From JACCXJ01 sp052387115 (GTDB lineage Bacteria; Pseudomonadota; Gammaproteobacteria; JACCXJ01): a DNA stretch of 15,578 nucleotides. This document shows positions 14,176 through 15,578 of the stretch, piece by piece. The stretch is from positions 1 to 15,578 of the forward strand of contig JBQTJM010000195.1 in assembly GCA_052387115.1 (NCBI GenBank), given 5' to 3'. The translations under genes were made by a program, and so were the position numbers. Position 1 is the stretch's first letter; the number at the start of each line of letters is the position of its first letter. A model generated the notes under the pieces. That model did not search any database, was not told where the DNA came from, and saw only the letters and a list, made by a program, of their open reading frames with translations.

Positions 14176-14496
14176 ATGAAACGCAAAACGTTAGTCTGGT
14201 TAATCGCGGGTAGCTTCGGCTTGGCAGCGGTTGGCTGTTCAGCGGAGGCCACGCATACCGCACAAGCATTGGAACATGCCCAGGCAGCGGCCAAAGAAAA
14301 TACCGTTCAGGGTATCCAAGAGCACGCGCAGGTATCGTTGACACATGTCCAAGCGGCTGAGCAAGCCAAGGAGGCAGGCGCGGAGCACTTAACGGCAGCC
14401 GAAACCGCTCTCAATAACGCGCTGAAAGCTGAAGACGTTGGCAGTGCCAAGATGGCCGCGGAGAGCGCCGAAAGCCATCTCAAGATGATCGAGTAA
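14176..14496 (+). CDS. SmbP-like small metal-binding lipoprotein
   Basis: The ATG at 14176 follows GGAGG (14163-14167) and is in frame with the truncated protein upstream. The first 20 residues are a lipoprotein signal (MKRKT plus a hydrophobic run) with AVGC at the cleavage site, so Cys21 should be lipidated. The mature part is Ala/Glu/His-rich and wholly helical, with heptad-like repeats and spaced His (ALEHAQAAAKE, GIQEHAQVSLTHVQAAEQA, GAEHLTAAETALNNALKAED, AAESAESHLK). This resembles SmbP of Nitrosomonas europaea, a periplasmic helical protein that binds Cu and other divalent metals, although His is sparser here and SmbP itself is not a lipoprotein. It probably binds metals at the membrane. 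The nearby csp3 supports a copper or metal-stress role. A terminator-like hairpin follows at 14541. Confidence 0.7.
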   Translation: MKRKTLVWLIAGSFGLAAVGCSAEATHTAQALEHAQAAAKENTVQGIQEHAQVSLTHVQAAEQAKEAGAEHLTAAETALNNALKAEDVGSAKMAAESAESHLKMIE

Positions 14497-14540
14497 ACCA
14501 CGCAAGGAATTCTAGCTGGCTGAGGCAAGCAGGCCGCGCA

Positions 14541-14569
14541 GGAAGCGCGCCTTCCCGTCCGTGTTTTTT
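14541..14569 (+). terminator. Terminator-like hairpin after the SmbP-like gene
   Basis: GGAAG (14541-14545) and CTTCC (14551-14555) form a 5-bp stem with a CGCGC loop, 45 bp after the stop; a run of six T (14564-14569) follows eight bases later. An alternative GCGC/GCGC pairing overlaps it. The gap between stem and T-run is longer than in a standard intrinsic terminator. Confidence 0.4.
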
Positions 14570-14785
14570 CTGACCGAGCGATGGCAACGTCGGGGTAAGT
14601 TTTGGTTGCGGTATGGCAATGTCGCGAGCTCCAGCGGGTGAGATACCCGGCCGCTGAAAGGCGCCGCCCCGATGCCTCGCTTACGTATATCGCTACATAC
14701 GATTGAACGCCTCCAACCGCGGTGCGTGCTCTTATAGTTTCCATTGCCGCACGGCAGTTGGTCACTCCGCTATCCCACCGGAACC

Positions 14786-15578
14786 ATGGGCGCTGAGTCC
14801 GATCCCCACCTTCCCGCCTGCAGGCGGGAGATTGATCTGCACGCGCGGCTCGTCAGGGTGTTACAGCAACCTGCGCCCTATCCGCATGCAGTCGATCAGA
14901 TCAAGCTCGTCGAGACGCATATTTCGTCCGTGTTGCTTACCGGCCGCTATGCCTACAAGATCAAAAAACCGTTGGATTTAGGCTTCGTCGATTATGGGAT
15001 GCTCGGGCGGCGCGAACATTTCTGTCTGGAGGAGTTACGCTTAAACCGCCGCTTGGCGCCGGATCTTTATCTGGCCGTTGTCGCCATTACCGGTAGCGCG
15101 GATCGACCGAACGTCGGCGCGAGCGGCCGGCCCATCGAGTACGCGGTTAAGATGCAGCAGTTTTCACAGGACGATCTGCTGAGCCATCTGCTGGAGCGCG
15201 GCCAGCTTGAAGTCGAAGCGACCGAACATGTCGCGCGCCGGGTCGCTCGCTTTCACGGAGAGATCGAAACGGCCGGCGAGTACACACCTTTCGGCAAGCC
15301 GGAATCGGTGCTGGCGCCCATGCATCAAAACTTTGAACAACTGCGCCCTTTGCTCACCGACGGCGAGCTGCTGTCGCAACTCGCGCGCCTCGAGAGGTGG
15401 ACCGGGCGGCAGTACCGAAGCCTCGTGCACGTGCTGACCGGACGCAAGGCCCGGGGCTATATTCGCGAATGCCATGGCGATCTGCATCTGAATAATATAG
15501 TGCAGCTTAACGGCGAGCCGACGATCTTCGACGGCGTCGAATTCAACGATGCGCTGCGCTGGATCGACGTTATGAGCG
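14786..15578 (+). CDS. Phosphotransferase-fold protein of the COG2187 type, 3' end outside window
   Basis: The frame is open from the ATG at 14786 to the window edge (264 codons). It shows the aminoglycoside-phosphotransferase/kinase fold of COG2187: an N-lobe with LTGRYAYKIKKPLDLGF (51-67, with Lys residues suited to ATP binding), EELRLNRRLAPDLYL, and VKMQQF. The C-lobe has a CHGDLHLNN catalytic loop (His230, Asp232) and the metal-binding IFDGVEFN (Asp249), then ALRWIDVMS at the edge. In many bacteria this domain is followed by a P-loop ATPase/kinase domain, so the whole protein is probably about 500 aa; that part is not in the window. The physiological substrate is not established and antibiotic resistance should not be assumed. 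The start is uncertain: no clear ribosome binding site precedes 14786 and a perfect palindrome falls in codons 9-15. Confidence 0.88.
   Translation, partial: MGAESDPHLPACRREIDLHARLVRVLQQPAPYPHAVDQIKLVETHISSVLLTGRYAYKIKKPLDLGFVDYGMLGRREHFCLEELRLNRRLAPDLYLAVVAITGSADRPNVGASGRPIEYAVKMQQFSQDDLLSHLLERGQLEVEATEHVARRVARFHGEIETAGEYTPFGKPESVLAPMHQNFEQLRPLLTDGELLSQLARLERWTGRQYRSLVHVLTGRKARGYIRECHGDLHLNNIVQLNGEPTIFDGVEFNDALRWIDVMS
14812..14829. repeat. Perfect 18-bp palindrome inside the start of the phosphotransferase-like gene
   Basis: TCCCGCCTGCAGGCGGGA reads the same on both strands. It falls in codons 9-15 of the gene starting at 14786, in a part of the protein (LPACRRE) that is not conserved in the family as I know it. 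It may be a small inserted repeat or a regulatory site, which would imply that translation really starts downstream. Confidence 0.6.

Overview
The window is a GC-rich, densely coded stretch of what looks like a proteobacterial chromosome. The families point to a gamma- or betaproteobacterium, but no rRNA or other marker gene fixes the taxon. No rRNA, tRNA, CRISPR array, integrase or intact transposase was recognised. The content is accessory and stress-related: two-component signalling, envelope stress, a phosphoketolase bypass, metal binding and ribosome protection, plus several visibly broken genes.

Layout. Bases 1-3750 hold a tightly overlapping plus-strand signalling operon: a membrane histidine kinase cut by the left edge, a stand-alone receiver protein, and a REC-PAS-kinase-REC hybrid. 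Bases 4184-7369 (plus) hold a small BON-domain lipoprotein, a very proline-rich 71-aa peptide and a full-length xylulose-5-P/fructose-6-P phosphoketolase. A 426-bp convergent gap follows. A long minus-strand gene (7796-10243) then encodes a fusion of a short-chain dehydrogenase/epimerase, SPW-type membrane repeats and a VKOR-like membrane domain.

Immediately upstream of that gene is a scar (10285-10767). It holds a degenerate second copy of the kinase/receiver junction from 931-1266, joined directly to a degenerate second copy of an internal piece of the fusion gene, and then a strong dyad element. Bases 11118-13495 (minus) read, in transcription order, as a cytosolic four-helix-bundle copper-binding protein (Csp3 type), a dodecin, a broken Fe/Mn superoxide dismutase and a Balon/baeRF-type ribosome hibernation factor. 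Bases 13990-14496 (plus) carry the front half of a small Cys-rich protein that reads in frame into an SmbP-like lipoprotein. From 14786 to the right edge is the N-terminal part of a COG2187-type phosphotransferase-fold protein.

How it may work together (inference). Signalling proteins, a BON lipoprotein, phosphoketolase, copper and metal sequestration, dodecin and a hibernation factor fit a stress or slow-growth module. Lost or truncated genes (SOD, the Cys-rich protein, the kinase/receiver copy) show that the region has been rearranging. The most unusual items are the dehydrogenase-SPW-VKOR fusion, the mosaic duplication scar beside it, and the Balon-like gene behind a dead SOD gene.
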